NCBI GenBank assembly: GCA_028023455.1
Contig: JAQFVV010000453.1
Coordinates: forward strand, 62,001 to 126,000
Direction: 5' to 3'
Length of the DNA: 64,000 nt
Origin: Epiperipatus broadwayi
Lineage: Eukaryota > Onychophora > Udeonychophora > Euonychophora > Peripatidae
Below, piece by piece: positions 37,043 through 48,510 of the stretch (position 1 is its first letter; each line of letters starts with the position of its first letter). Both the position numbers and the translations under genes were made by a program. The notes beneath the pieces were generated by a model. The model was not told where the DNA came from and made no database searches. It saw nothing but the letters and a program-made list of their open reading frames with translations.

Positions 37043-38901
37043 TTATTTATGCAACTCATCTTGATAGTCTATTTTTAATGGTGCTTCAAAGTCTGTCTCT
37101 GTATTTTGAGACATGGTATTTGTTATGATATCCTTAGATTTAGTAGATCTTCTGTGTACATCCACTCCTGCCATCAGAAGAAGCTGCTCCTGTGTCAATT
37201 GATTTGTACTTTGCTTTTGTCTGGTCCAATGAAGTGTTGATTCATTAGCCAGATAATCTGTTTCACCTGTTTTATTTGTGAGTTTTGTTTTTTTTAATGC
37301 TGGTGTGGTAGACTTTGTATCATTTTTCTTTGATTTTCTTTCACTATGTTTGTCAGGTTCATTAGTTTGTATAGGCTCTTGATGCAATGCGGATTTTTTC
37401 CTCTTGTGCATTCGTTTCTTAGTCTTTACTTTAATTAATTGGAACTCTTCATCAGAGCAAGGAAATGGTAAGGTATCACTCATGTACTCTGTTTCTGTTT
37501 CCTCCTGTGAGGTATAAGATTTATTTGGTATAGTATTCATGGAGCTATTTTGACTAGGATCATCAAAGCTGAGATTTTGCTTATTTGTGTTGTTGTCTTC
37601 ATTATTGGAAATAAATTCATCAAGGCTGAGATTTTGCATATCTGCGGTTTTGTCTTCATTATTGGGAATAAGTTCATCAAGGCTGAGATTTTGGATATCT
37701 GTGTTGTTGTCTTCATTATTGGGAATAGGTTCATCTACTTTTGTTTTTTCAGGGTTACTTTGCATATTGGGAATAGTTTCATCTACTTTTGTTTTTTCAG
37801 GGTTACTTTGCATGAGTCTGATTTCATTATTAGCTATTGGATCTGTACTGCACTGATGCGTTTTTGTTTTTTTAATACCACACTTTTTACCAAAACGGTT
37901 AGGGCATTCTTTGACAAGATGATCTCTGGCTTTACAAAAAAAACACTGAGGTGAAATGCCTCTGAAAGTAACTATCAAAGGTGAAGAATCTGTTGCATGT
38001 AATGTTGGTATATCTGTTGGTTGCATATTTTTCTTCAATGACATAGTGAAATGAACAGTATTGGTTAGAACTGGCTGTGTGGCTCTTTTTTCCCATACAT
38101 ATTTAAAGTTGGCCACAGTTCCAACATTTTTTAGTAAATCTTGTAGATCATCAGCTTTAAAGTCTACATGACAGTTCTTAATTTGTCCATTCAAATTTGT
38201 AGGTCTATCAATGTCTATGTAACAAATAAATTTTCCATTAAGAAAGTGAATATGTTTTTCAAATATTTGTTTCTGAGCCACATTATGATATTCTATTGTT
38301 TTATATCTGCTATTAGGATGATCTAGCACTTTGTATATCATTGACCAAAGTTTTTTTCTGATAGATAAGAATAAAATTCATCAGTAGGAAAATTCATGAC
38401 TGAAGAATTAGTATCTGTTATAGCTATTGTAGACGTTTTAATACTTTTAAATTTTTGAAATGATTTAAGAACTGTTAAAGGAATTGTTTGTATAAATTTT
38501 TCACATACAGAAACATAATCTGTATTACTAGTTGATAATAAATTTGTATTTTCTTGTTCCATTTGTAGTTCATTGTCAAAATTAAAAATTTCTGTTAAAT
38601 TTTCTTCTGTAATTACATTGTTATCTTGTTCAGATTTTTGCTTTAAAATACTAGCATAAGTTTGTTTAATATTCTTATTTAATTCAATAGAATCAGATGC
38701 CTCAGGCAAATTAGTATTTTTAAATTTATTTCTTGTTTTAGATAAATCAGATAAGGCTTCAGCCATATTGGATCCAGTTTTTACTTTTGAAAAAGAACTA
38801 TTGTTAACTTTGACTTTTTCTAGATCTTGATAAGAATTATTTTTATCTAAGCTATTATTAGCAATTTTTAAATTAGAATTAGAAACAGAAATATTAGACA
38901 T
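37043..38901 (-). pseudogene. LINE-C ORF1, zinc-knuckle protein split by one frameshift
   Basis: Two frames overlap by four bases (ATGA) at 38338-38341: 187 residues then 432 residues. LINE-A reads the equivalent region in a single frame, so the break is a mutation and not a natural overlap. The second part has a folded region, then GISPQCFFCKARDHLVKEC (CX2CX4HX4C, about residues 132-150). After that come two 16-residue repeats with QSNPEKTKVDE, three 19-residue repeats with QNLSLDE, and a basic tail with KTKKRMHKRKKS. Presumed nucleic-acid-binding chaperone of the LINE ribonucleoprotein. Confidence 0.85.
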
Positions 38902-39091
38902 TTTAAATCTAATATTCTTCTTTATATTAACAACAATTTTGCTCGAAATAGAGCTTACCTTTAAGTGGAAAATTTCCTTTTTCTCTTGGTATACTTTTCA
39001 CTATCAAATTCAATCAAAAACCAATAAAACTTAAGTCTAAAGCAGGAGCTGAAATGAGTCAACTTTCTCTGTCAAGAGCCAAGATGGCTAC

Positions 39092-39229
<138 letters not shown>

Positions 39230-39477
39230 AGATGATGATGTTGATAATATTAATAATAATAACAGAAACCAGGTCATCTACATAGAATACAGTTTTCTAA
39301 CTCTATTTTATACAGTCTCAAAGTACTTCAAATATCAAGCAGTCAAGATAAAATTCTTATCTATGTACAGTTCTTATAATTTTTAATAATCCAATTACTT
39401 TTTTTTTGTACTTCTGCCAATTTTTTTTATTACAAATTTGATAAAAATTATTAAATTTCATGATTAATCAAGGTCTA

Positions 39478-39729
39478 ATATGGAGATCCCACATGACCAT
39501 ATATTTCTCACTAATATTCAAAATGAAAATCCAGATTTTTATCAAACATATCAGAACTTTATTAACGACAATGTACAAGGACAAAATTTCTAATAAAATC
39601 AACAGTTTTAGGGAAAAAAATCCAAATCCTAAGCAAACATACAGAAATTTCATCAGCAATGATGAACAAATTCTCCATGGTAACCAAAGTATAGATTCAA
39701 TATTACTTTCTCCAAAGGTCAAACTATAA
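39478..39729 (+). other. Unassigned coding-like stretch
   Basis: Two overlapping frames give peptide sequence of normal complexity, with a similar phrase twice: YQTYQNFINDN in one frame and KQTYRNFISND in the other, about 85 bases apart. It could be a frameshifted fragment of a transposon or host gene. No family was recognised. Surrounding 39230-40040 is otherwise featureless. Confidence 0.3.
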
Positions 39730-40039
39730 ATTTTAAAAATTATTTGTAAGAAGAAACTGGTTTCGCTTTATTGGCAGTAAAAAAAACTCTAAAATATCAA
39801 CTACAATTTTTTTCACTTTCTAGGGAAAAGATGAAAAAACAATTAATTTGAAAGTAGTTAATACTTTATTCACAAATATAATGGAATTCATTATAAATCA
39901 TAAATCAAAAAAGTAGAGTGAAAGTGATATATTAGTAAGCATTAAAAAGGATGATTAATTATTATGCTAAAAATGTACTAAATGTAATATATGATTTTTT
40001 TCTACAGTATAGCCTTTTTCATACTTGCACTCCTGTATG

Positions 40040-40148
40040 TAAATATATGGGGTTTGAACTCTGACTTTCACATGAGCCTCAACTACCCATGCTATCTCAT
40101 ACTGCTGACACACTTGAACACACACATGTCGAAAAGATTAATGAATCA

Positions 40149-40234
<86 letters not shown>

Positions 40235-40490
40235 GCTAAACCAGCACTAGACAGTTGGTCAAAATTATTATCTTCATGCATATATACAATCAATGCTCAG
40301 TTTATATTAAGATAGCCAATCTTTATATTTTAATGGACAGGCTTCAATTCACTACACCCCACAACTCTTCAGCTGTCCATTTGATTGAAAATCTGATGAT
40401 CTCATCCTACCCATGTTGACTATAATTCACTCTGATCCCTCATGTATAGGACATAATCCATTTACATACATATATAAGGGATAGGTAGAC
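40040..40490 (-). mobile_element. Class IV HHR repeat, minus copy with (TA)n expansion
   Basis: Blocks seen on the plus strand are ggggtttgaactctgactt, tgctgacacacttgaacac, then a TA tract at 40152-40231, ttgtgctaaaccagcact, aatcaatgctcag, ttaatggacaggcttcaat and catgttgact. The TA tract has expanded inside the hammerhead block, destroying it. Confidence 0.75.
40152..40231. repeat. (TA)n microsatellite inside a class IV repeat
   Basis: About 40 TA units sit at the position of the short caatatata segment in other copies, so the microsatellite grew from sequence within the repeat. Confidence 0.95.
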
Positions 40491-40554
40491 CATACAACAC
40501 TATATTTTAATATATGATTTTTTTACAATATAGGCTTTTTCATACCTGCACTCC

Positions 40555-40712
40555 AATATGTAATATATAGGGTTTTGAACTCAGACTTTCATATGACCTC
40601 AACTACCCACATCAATTATCCACACTATTTCATACTGCTGACACACTTGAGCACTCACATGTTGAAAAGATAATCAGCAATATACATATTTCGTGTTAAA
40701 CCAGCAATGCAA
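40555..40712 (-). mobile_element. Class IV repeat, 3' part
   Basis: Plus-strand text gggttttgaactcagacttt, ttcatactgctgacacactt and cagcaatatacatatttcgt matches the 3' half of the preceding copy and stops in the hammerhead block. On the minus strand GAAAT is kept and the first box is missing. Confidence 0.7.
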
Positions 40713-42784
40713 ATTATTTAATTTCATTTCAACTAAAATGAGAAGAGTTTTGCAAAAATGTTAGATAATTATGTTGTTAATAAATAATAATACTTCAACG
40801 CACGTTTTGATGCCAATAAATTTAAAAATGTGTTAGTACTAAGCATCATCGTATCAAACTTTTTCTGTAGCATAACTATCTTAATAAAGATATATATTAT
40901 ATAAAATGATTGGACATCTCTTGGAACTGATTTAAATGATATTTTTTGAATAGACCAAATAAAAATAAGTCTCCAAAAATATTGTTTTCTATGATATCGC
41001 AAGTAACAGCTGCAGTGAGGAATACAAAATGAAGTAAATGTGTAAGGAATCGTCTAAAGTAGACTTTGAAAGACAACCTAAAATATGTTTCATAAATGCA
41101 AATGAAGAGATGCGAAAATAAACAAAATGGATCATAATTTTTATATACTGAAATTAATGGATCAACTTCGAAAAAAAAAAATAAAACTATTGATTTTTTA
41201 AAAATTTAATATAATAAATATAAAAATGTATTTTTTTGAACTTTCTGAATCTTATAAAAGCAAAGGCATAAATAAAAGAAACAAAGGCACCAGGCACCAA
41301 TTAATTTGTGAAACCTTTGTATTTTGCTTCTAAAATTTCGATAATAGAAGTTATCAAATCAGACCTCATAGAAGGTCAGATTACAAGCAATTTGACTTGA
41401 AAAAGCATTAAAATTGGTTATGGACATCTATCTAAAAATCTTTTGCCTCTAAGAGTATTTAATTTAGATCTATTACATTATGAATCTTAAATTATAAAAC
41501 GTTTTAGTCACGAAGTATTCAGGTGTTGCAAAGTCTTACAATTTTTCTGTACTTTGTCAAAATTTCCAATGCTCATATTATTACTTAAATGACCAATTCG
41601 CCAGATCTGATAACCTACTATGAATTTTGCAAGATATATTATTTTCAGATCACATTGTGGTTGTTCTAAATTTCTAGGTTAAGGAGATAGATTACTTGAG
41701 CCATCTAATCATATAATTATTGGTAAAGTAAAACTATTATTCTAAATCCAATTCAAATGATTAATTATTGACTATACTCTATCTTGCAAGATCAAAACCA
41801 AGGATTATTTTCAATTTATCCTCACTGATTGTTTTTTTTCCGTATAAAGATTTTGATTTCATTTTTTATTTTGTTTTGTTTACCAACATTTATAAGTTCA
41901 TTATTTAAATGTCATCTCCGGTTGTTAACTAATAGAAAGGACAATGAGTGCTGTTTTTGTGTATGGTTTATTTGTAATAATCGATATATTAATATGCTAA
42001 AGAATAATTCATTTTCAAAACATGGATTCAAACAAAATTGACTTTTCCCAATCCATGAAAAATTATACTAGGACTAAATAAAAGTAGTGGAGTGCAGTTG
42101 GCATTTCATCTGCATCTACGATAAAGTCATTTATGGATTTGACATCATCAAAAAATTAGGTAAAATGACTAATTTACTTTTCCATTCCTTTTTTGTTGTT
42201 AATATTAAAATAATATATATATTTAATTTAAATATTCATTTTATTTTCACTTTAATACAATCCACCAAAGATTTTTTGTGTACGGTTTTTTTGCTTTAAA
42301 GGCTTGGATAAATATAATGAATTAAATACATAACGTAAGTAGATAAGTTAAAAGGCTTACTAGATGTTTTTTGTTTTTTTAAATTTTAATTAGAGAATTA
42401 ATTTTGTGTATTTAGCTTTTTTTTTAAGTCTAATTTTCAGCAATGATTTTCAATAAAAATTAAAGTCGATTTTTTTAACAAAGAAAACACATTGTCCTCA
42501 AGGAGTAGGATTTATTGAAAATCTGTCTTCTTTACATGCTCTGTATGAAATAGTAAACAATAAACTAAAAAACAATGTATTTTAATTGCGTCATAACCAG
42601 ACTTAGAACTTTAGTTCCAAATAATTGGACCATAACCAATCCAATTAACCAGTAAATAGGTATCTAGATATTACTATCTAAGAACTACATATTTGGTTAA
42701 TTTTATTTAATCAGTTTATAGCGGATGCTGTGATTATAATAATATGGCTGAATATAATATTACCTTCACAACTAGCTGAGTAAT
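40713..42784. other. Two kb of AT-rich DNA, no recognised feature
   Basis: Open frames at 41829-42041 and 42087-42299 are short and low in complexity. I could not link them to any family. Confidence 0.5.
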
Positions 42785-42898
42785 AGTCAAACATTGTTAG
42801 CCGAGAGGTCATTGCAGCTGCCTTGCAAGCAAGTAGTTGGTTGCAGACGGTTGTGGGTTCACATTCTGGCCAATGCTATGACATATGGGGGGGAAAAA
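42785..42898 (+). mobile_element. tRNA-derived SINE, copy 1
   Basis: A 15-base TSD (aactagctgagtaat at 42770-42784 and 42899-42913) bounds 114 bases. Internal A box (gccgagaggtcattgc) and B box (gggttcacattctggcc) mark a pol III promoter of tRNA origin. The body ends caatgctatgacatatg, followed by a G/A-rich tail. It is diverged from copies 2 and 3. Confidence 0.85.
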
Positions 42899-42913
42899 AA
42901 CTAGCTGAGTAAT

Positions 42914-43389
42914 GTCAAGCTTCTATAAGTACCAAAATCATGACTAACTTTTAAATATATTTTAATACCAAATAAAATTTTCAGCATCACTCATATTTTA
43001 ATAAAACACCAGAAAAAAAACAAGTTAAGGTTTTATCATCTTTATTAGCACTTTCTGCTATAATCAATATCTATACCTATAAAGTTATAATCTAAGCTAA
43101 AATTGATTACTTTATCAATTTTTTAATAATGTGTTGATTTTGAAAAGAACTCTAATCAATTATTTTTATTGCCCATTGTCCCCCCCCCCTCCTGAATGGT
43201 TTGTACAGCTATCATTTGACATTAAATGAAACATTTTAAAAATTATTTAACATAGTTGACCACCCAATATTTGCTGGAAAATAATCATGTAGTGATTTTT
43301 ACTAGATGATAAACCAAGTATGGAAAAATGCTCAAACTCTTAATACACAACAATTGAAAATTGTAATGTCTGTTTTTTCTTCAATTTAT
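42914..43389. other. No recognised feature
   Basis: AT-rich, with a 10-base C run near 43180. Confidence 0.5.
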
Positions 43390-44565
43390 ATATATATTAC
43401 AAATTGATGTTTGTATTTCTTTAAAATAATATATGTAAATTTATAAATAAATATTTGAAAATACCGTACTTAAAAGTTTATAAAAAGTATATGTATAACC
43501 ATCACTTAGAAGCACTTTCAACTAACTTGTAGCTTTATCAACTATCACTTTTAAAATGTCAGCTTTCCCATAATTCCATGATGTCAACTTTCCCATAATT
43601 CTGTGATCTTAACATTTGCTGCTTGCCTATTAATTAAATCTTGCTTATATTTATATATTAACATTGCCTCTTTAATTTTTCTTTTATTATTTCTTTCAGT
43701 TTTCAATATTTTTACGTTGTTATAATTAAAATCAAAACCATATATACCGTGATTTATTATGATCATAAAAGACAGAAGCTGATAAAGTATCATTATTTTT
43801 AAAATTTTGTTTTGTATTTTGAATTCTTTTAAATAATAAGTGCTCTTTTGTTTTTTTCCCAATGTGCACATTGATTCACCTATATATCCACTGCCACACT
43901 TACATGTCCATTTGTAAATGATACAATTTTTATTTATCAATAAAGTTTTATCTTTTGAATTGTGTATTAATTTATTTAATGTAGGTGGTGCATAAAATAC
44001 AATATCACATATTCCTTTATAAATTTTCTTAATGAAACTTACCTGTTGACTCGAAATATATGGTATTGATATCCACAGTGTTTTATCAAAAGAATTAACA
44101 TTATTATTACTATTTTTATATTTAGAAATAAAAATTTTAACAGTATAATAAACACAATAATAATTGTATCCAACATTTAACAATTCATTATAATAAATTT
44201 CAATATTTTTAGTTTTATTTGATGCATATTTACAAAGGTTATCATTTATAAATAAAAATGATTTTAAACCTGCCATTTTATGTGACATTGGTACTTTTGA
44301 TTCATATGGAATATATCCTGTTTTTGCTATTAGTTTAAGAGTCATATAGTAATCCAATTTATCCTTGTTTCTAGTTATCTTGAGATCTAAAAATTGAACA
44401 TTCATTGAATTTTCATCCGTTTTAATCCACTTTAAGCCCTTTTTATTATTTAATTCATTAAACAAATCATTAATAGCATTTGGCTTTCCACAAACAAATA
44501 CATCATCAACATATCGATTGTATAAAATATTCTCTCTCTGATAATTTTCTTTTTTTAACATATTT
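43390..44565 (-). mobile_element. Penelope-like element, 5' truncated
   Basis: Contains the open frame 43584-44561 and about 190 bases of 3' UTR ending at a (TA)n tract. The same 3' end recurs at 11896-12142. The upstream part of the RT is missing. Beyond 44565 is unrelated sequence with a (CA)n(TA)n tract at about 44618-44645. Confidence 0.85.
43584..44561 (-). pseudogene. PLE protein: RT palm/thumb and decayed GIY-YIG endonuclease
   Basis: 325 residues, open throughout. It starts near RT motif C: NRYVDDVFVCG at residues 16-26 is the catalytic aspartate pair. FLDLKITRNKDKLD follows at about 57-70. A linker runs to about residue 210. CIIYKWTCKCGSGYIGESM near residues 213-231 is the GIY-YIG signature with its nearby cysteines. 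After it the usual catalytic Arg/His region is disturbed. The protein ends KITELWES. The N-terminal RT motifs are absent, so this is a truncated gene that happens to remain open. Confidence 0.88.
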
Positions 44566-44984
44566 TCTTCATATGTAGATATAACAAAATTACATATTTG
44601 GGCAACTTATAAATTTACACACACACACACATATATATATATATGCACACACAAACACTGACGATATTTAGCAGGTCTGGCTTCACTATGAATTGCTAAT
44701 AATTTACAAAAGTCATTGTGTCATTTGGTATATGAAGGAGCAGCACAGCAGTTTAAGGTCCTTAGATTGTGCCCAGTTTAACCACTTCTGGCTCTCAAAC
44801 TTTTTGCTAGCCAAATACAATATAATTATTTATTTAGTATTTTACAAATATAAATTCTTATTATTTTTATGTATCACATAGAACATTATTAGTTTTAGAA
44901 ATTCACCATGTCAGATTTGTCAAGATTTCTTAAAGTTTTTATTCTTTAGTATACAAGAGACACTCCTTTCACAAGAATCTAAAA
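44566..44984. other. Microsatellite and unassigned sequence
   Basis: Contains (CA)n(TA)n at about 44618-44645. A patch of less AT-rich sequence at 44690-44810 was not recognised. Confidence 0.45.
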
Positions 44985-46060
44985 GGTTTAGGTAATTAAG
45001 AATATAGAAATAAAAAGAAATGACATATTAGTAAGCTTTGATGTTGAATGTCTAAGTACAAATGCATCCAGTATTGAAGCATGGTCTATTATAAGAAAAA
45101 GATTAAATGGGGACAGTAGTTGAAAAACAAAAATTACTCTTTACATTGATAATACATTGGGTTTATTGACATTTGGTATAACAATAACATAATTTCAATA
45201 CAACAAACATTTTCCCAGCAAACCCAAGAAATTACTATAATCTAACAGGAGTCATTTTGATCAGTAGATTTATATGAAAGAGATTGAAACCACAGTCATA
45301 AATGTTATTCGATCTTCATCAAAATTGTGGCTTAACTATGTCAATGCAACATTAATAGTAAGGTTATATGCTGATTCTATATTAGAGACATTCTGACATA
45401 TATTAATATCATATTTTCTTAAGTTATCTTTACAATAGAATTAGAACAAGAACAAAAATTGTCATTTTTAGGTGTTTTTGTGATAAAAGTATTTCATGGA
45501 AAAATCACAATTATGGTTTACAAAAAATTTCATATGCAGAAAATATTCCACATATAAATCCAATCTTGAGAAAAACACAAAAAGTAAAATTCTCTTATTA
45601 CCATAGAAAAAAATGTCCTTAATCCAATAATTCTGAAAAACCAATATCCAACAGGAAAAACATTTTTTTTGAAGAATCATTAACCATCAGCTTTATTAAC
45701 TAAACTTTAACAAAAAAAAAACATTGAGAGAAAAAAAAAGATATATATTGTGGTACATCAATGCATAGTAGGGATAAAAGAAAAAAAAAGAAAAACGTGT
45801 GACTTAGTATAATATCCTAACAGTTTTCCAAGAGCTTAAGATACTGAGAGGAATCCTAACATTTTTAAATGCTGAAAATTGAAAATTGCATTTATAAATA
45901 TAAGACTGTGAAAGGATGTTTAATATTTAAGGAAATCTGCTCCACCAAAAAAATACAAAGCAATGATTAGAGGGAAAATGTCATATGTATCTGAAGTAAC
46001 AAACCATATGTTTGATTGGGAAAATATATAAAATTTGTGCAGAAAGAAAAAGTAAAAATA
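44985..46060 (+). pseudogene. Decayed Penelope-like element on the opposite strand
   Basis: The plus strand reads, with stops, RNDILVSFDVECLSTNASSI near 45020. This is the PLE RT motif A block that normally reads VSFDVxSLFTN. KLSFLGVFVIK and ITIMVYKKFH follow near 45455-45530, corresponding to the FLDLxIxR block after motif C and the VYRK block. The endonuclease part is unclear; APPKKYKAMIRGK near 45950 resembles the linker. It lies head-to-head with 43390-44565 and is much older. Confidence 0.72.
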
Positions 46061-46542
46061 GAGTTTAAAGAAAATGTTTAAATGACAATTGCAAATATTG
46101 TACTTAATTTAATGTAAAAAATATGTGACATACACTAATCTTATCTTGAAGAAATCAAGAGTACTCTCATAGATAAGTATATATATTTTCTAATGACAGC
46201 TGCCTATTCACAAATCTAAATGTCATTATTTATATTATCGTACTAATACTTAAGCACAACAGGTAAATAATAGATGGAGAAAAGAAAAGAATAGTACTAC
46301 TTTAAATATTATATTATATACTAATCAGTGTGCTAATTCTAACAGTCGAACGTCCTTGGAAAACTATCAATAAAGATTGGTATTTTCTAAAAATATTTCG
46401 CCCTTAAATTTCGCCCTTAAACTAAATGATGGAAATAGCATATGGTATAATTACAATTAATATGCCATCCTTACAAATTTTTCTCTGTATGATTTAATGC
46501 AGCCAGTCATATAGCAACAATTGGCCCAGCTCGATAATTTTT
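46061..46542. other. No recognised feature
   Basis: AT-rich. Nothing recognised. Confidence 0.5.
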
Positions 46543-46640
46543 TTTTTTCAAGTGTCATAGCATCGGCCGGGACGCGAACCCGCAACCCGGGCAACTGCTT
46601 GTAAGGCAGTCACGCTGACCTCTCGACCACCAAAGCAAGA
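46543..46640 (-). mobile_element. tRNA-derived SINE, copy 2 (best preserved)
   Basis: TSD of 16 bases with one mismatch (cagctcgatMattttt at 46527-46542 and 46641-46656). On the minus strand the A box is tggtcgagagg and the B box ggttcgcgtcc, both close to consensus. The anticodon arm actgc-CTTACAA-gcagt is intact with five pairs and a seven-base loop; the anticodon position reads TAC, a valine-type anticodon. The acceptor stem is not closed, so it is a SINE and not a functional tRNA. Confidence 0.88.
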
Positions 46641-46656
46641 CAGCTCGATCATTTTT

Positions 46657-47428
46657 GGTGTCCAAATTTAGGGATTCCACAGCAATAAATCCTCCGTTAA
46701 AAAAATAAATCACAAAATTTCAAACAATCATTTATTTAAATATATTTTATTAAATATATGTTTTTCAATTAAAAAGTTATTCACTCTTAATAATATAGCA
46801 ATTAAATTGATAAAAAAAAAAAAAATCGGTTCAGACATACGCTCATATGTATGTATAGACACTAGTAACAGCAAAAAAAGAAAAATCTACATAATTTACT
46901 CATAAATATAAAGCTAATGATTTTTTTATTTGTTAAAACTTATAATTTATTTTCTAAAATAACAACAAACATTTATTTATCCTATTTATTAAAATGTCTT
47001 AAAGTCAAAATAACACTTTCAAGTCATAAATTTCTTTTATGTTCTTATTTACAGAGTACAAACAATATCATGATTCAATATTCTACATTATAATTGGCTT
47101 TTAATGGCAATTATAAATATTTTTAATATCGTATTCAAAAACACAGAAACAAATAAGACAAATTAAATAGAAAACACTTGTTAAAGATTATGAATGAAGT
47201 GTTAAAAAAGTAGAATAAATGAAAAAAATATGTAAATCATTTTTTTCTTTTGGTCTTAGTAATAATTAAAATTATAATATTTTTTAAATAAAAAAAAACA
47301 GAAATACGTGTAATCTGAAAATCTTCCGAAATATGCGCTTAAATAATATTTGTATAAGCAGTTAATTTTTACAGAAAGGGTGTGTGTGTATATATATGTT
47401 AAATTCTGAGGCAGTAAAATGTAATCAA
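46657..47428. other. No recognised feature
   Basis: AT-rich. Nothing recognised. Confidence 0.5.
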
Positions 47429-47860
47429 CATCACATGACTACCATCTCTTATCATTGTGTATAACTTGTTAAAACAGGCAAAACTCACTATATATATTGC
47501 CACAAACAGCAAGCTAGAGTAATCAATGGATGCCAGAAGGCTTGTGCATAAAATCCCCATCTATATAAGCTAATGGGCTTGAATTAAAAACATTAAGGTG
47601 TTTTCGGTTTAAGTCTCATAGTTTTGTAGTTAAATGGAGATAAAAGGTGATTGCTGGAGGGTTGCATTAGATCCTAAGATGTAGGTGCAGTGCTCTCAGA
47701 TCCAAAGCTCCTCACTGACGAAGGCCATAAGCCAGAAACTAGTCTGGGGATATTGGATGACTAGACACTAGATGGGGATTTTATGCACAAGCCTTCTAGA
47801 ATCCATTGATTATTCTAGCTTGCTCTGTGTGGCAATATATATAATGAGTTTTGCCTGTTT
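47429..47860 (+). mobile_element. Short retroelement with HHR (class I), copy C
   Basis: 432 bases, bounded by a perfect 14-base TSD (taaaatgtaatcaa at 47415-47428 and 47861-47874). It starts catcacatgactacc and ends gagttttgcctgttt. Unlike copies A and B it has inverted ends of about 85 bases: caggcaaaactcac to ccccatct on the left (47476-47561) and the complement at 47767-47857. The hammerhead lies at 47699-47758, between them. Confidence 0.9.
47699..47758 (+). ncRNA. Hammerhead ribozyme motif, type I, class I copy C
   Basis: CTGACGA fits the CUGANGA box. Stem II is GGC/GCC with loop CATAA, preceded by an A-A mismatch. GAAAC, TA and GTC follow. Stem I is TCCTCA/TGGGGA, an AGC/TA internal loop and ATCCAA/TTGGAT. 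The stems match copy B, and stem II is better paired than in copy B. Best class I candidate. Confidence 0.82.
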
Positions 47861-48155
47861 TAAAATGTAATCAATTGAACATTGCTAATAGTGTTTAAAT
47901 GTTTCTTTTGTTTTCAGATATAAATTTATTTTATTTAATATTTACTGCAGTATAAATTTTTAATAATCACTATAATTCTTTTCTTTTTATTCGAAATGCA
48001 GTAGAAAACGTAAATGATAAAAAAATATACTCTTTCATACGCTTTCATTTATTATTATTGTTCCAGTCTTTAGTTTTGACTGTTGAGCGATCTTGTTCAG
48101 AATTTTATCTTATTATTATTATTTTTAAAATACAAGCATAATTTATATATTTGGA

Positions 48156-48510
48156 GTTTAAATGTAATTTGGGGTCAGAGTGACTTAAAGTCAACATAGG
48201 CATGGCAATACTATTGGCACCAATAAGGGATTTGGGCGTTCCATCCTCAGATTTTTAATGGTATGGATAGCTGAAGAGTTGGAGAATAGAGTAGATTGAA
48301 ACTTGTTCATTAAAGTTTAAAGATTTGCTATCTTAATATAAACTGCACACTGATTGTATATATGTGTGGGAGATGATAATCTGGACCAATTGATGAGTGC
48401 TGGTTCAGCACAAAATATGTATATTGGATATCATTTATCTTTTTTCCATGTATGTTGTCAAATGTATCGGTTGTATGAGATGGGATGTACAGATGAAGGG
48501 AGCATTCTTT
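48156..48510 (+). mobile_element. Class IV HHR repeat, plus copy
   Basis: Leader gtcaacataggcatggcaat, block gctgaagagttggagaata, hammerhead block at 48376-48435 (TTGATGAG, then CAAAAT: both boxes mutated) and tail gtcaaatgtatcggttgta. The stem II hairpin GTGCT/AGCAC is perfect. Confidence 0.75.

Larger units (their letters stand above)
33267..39091 (-). mobile_element. LINE-C: nearly full-length zf-RVT LINE
   Basis: A 5.8-kb element with a 5' UTR of about 190 bases, ORF1 (38901-37043), a 270-base spacer, ORF2 (36772-33516) and a 3' UTR of about 250 bases. (TAC)n lies on both sides (33003-33266 and 39092-39189). ORF2 domain order APE-RT-zf-RVT and the CCHC ORF1 fit the L1/Tx1 group of LINEs. 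Only a handful of frameshifts disrupt it, so it is far younger than LINE-A and LINE-B. Confidence 0.92.

Noticed and set aside
33267-39091. Retrovirus or LTR retrotransposon
   Set aside because: The zinc knuckle and RT could suggest it, but there are no LTRs, protease or integrase, and the endonuclease is APE-type with a zf-RVT end, which marks a LINE.
46543-46640. Functional tRNA-Val gene
   Set aside because: Anticodon arm and boxes are good, but the acceptor stem is not closed and a TSD bounds the unit, so it is a SINE.
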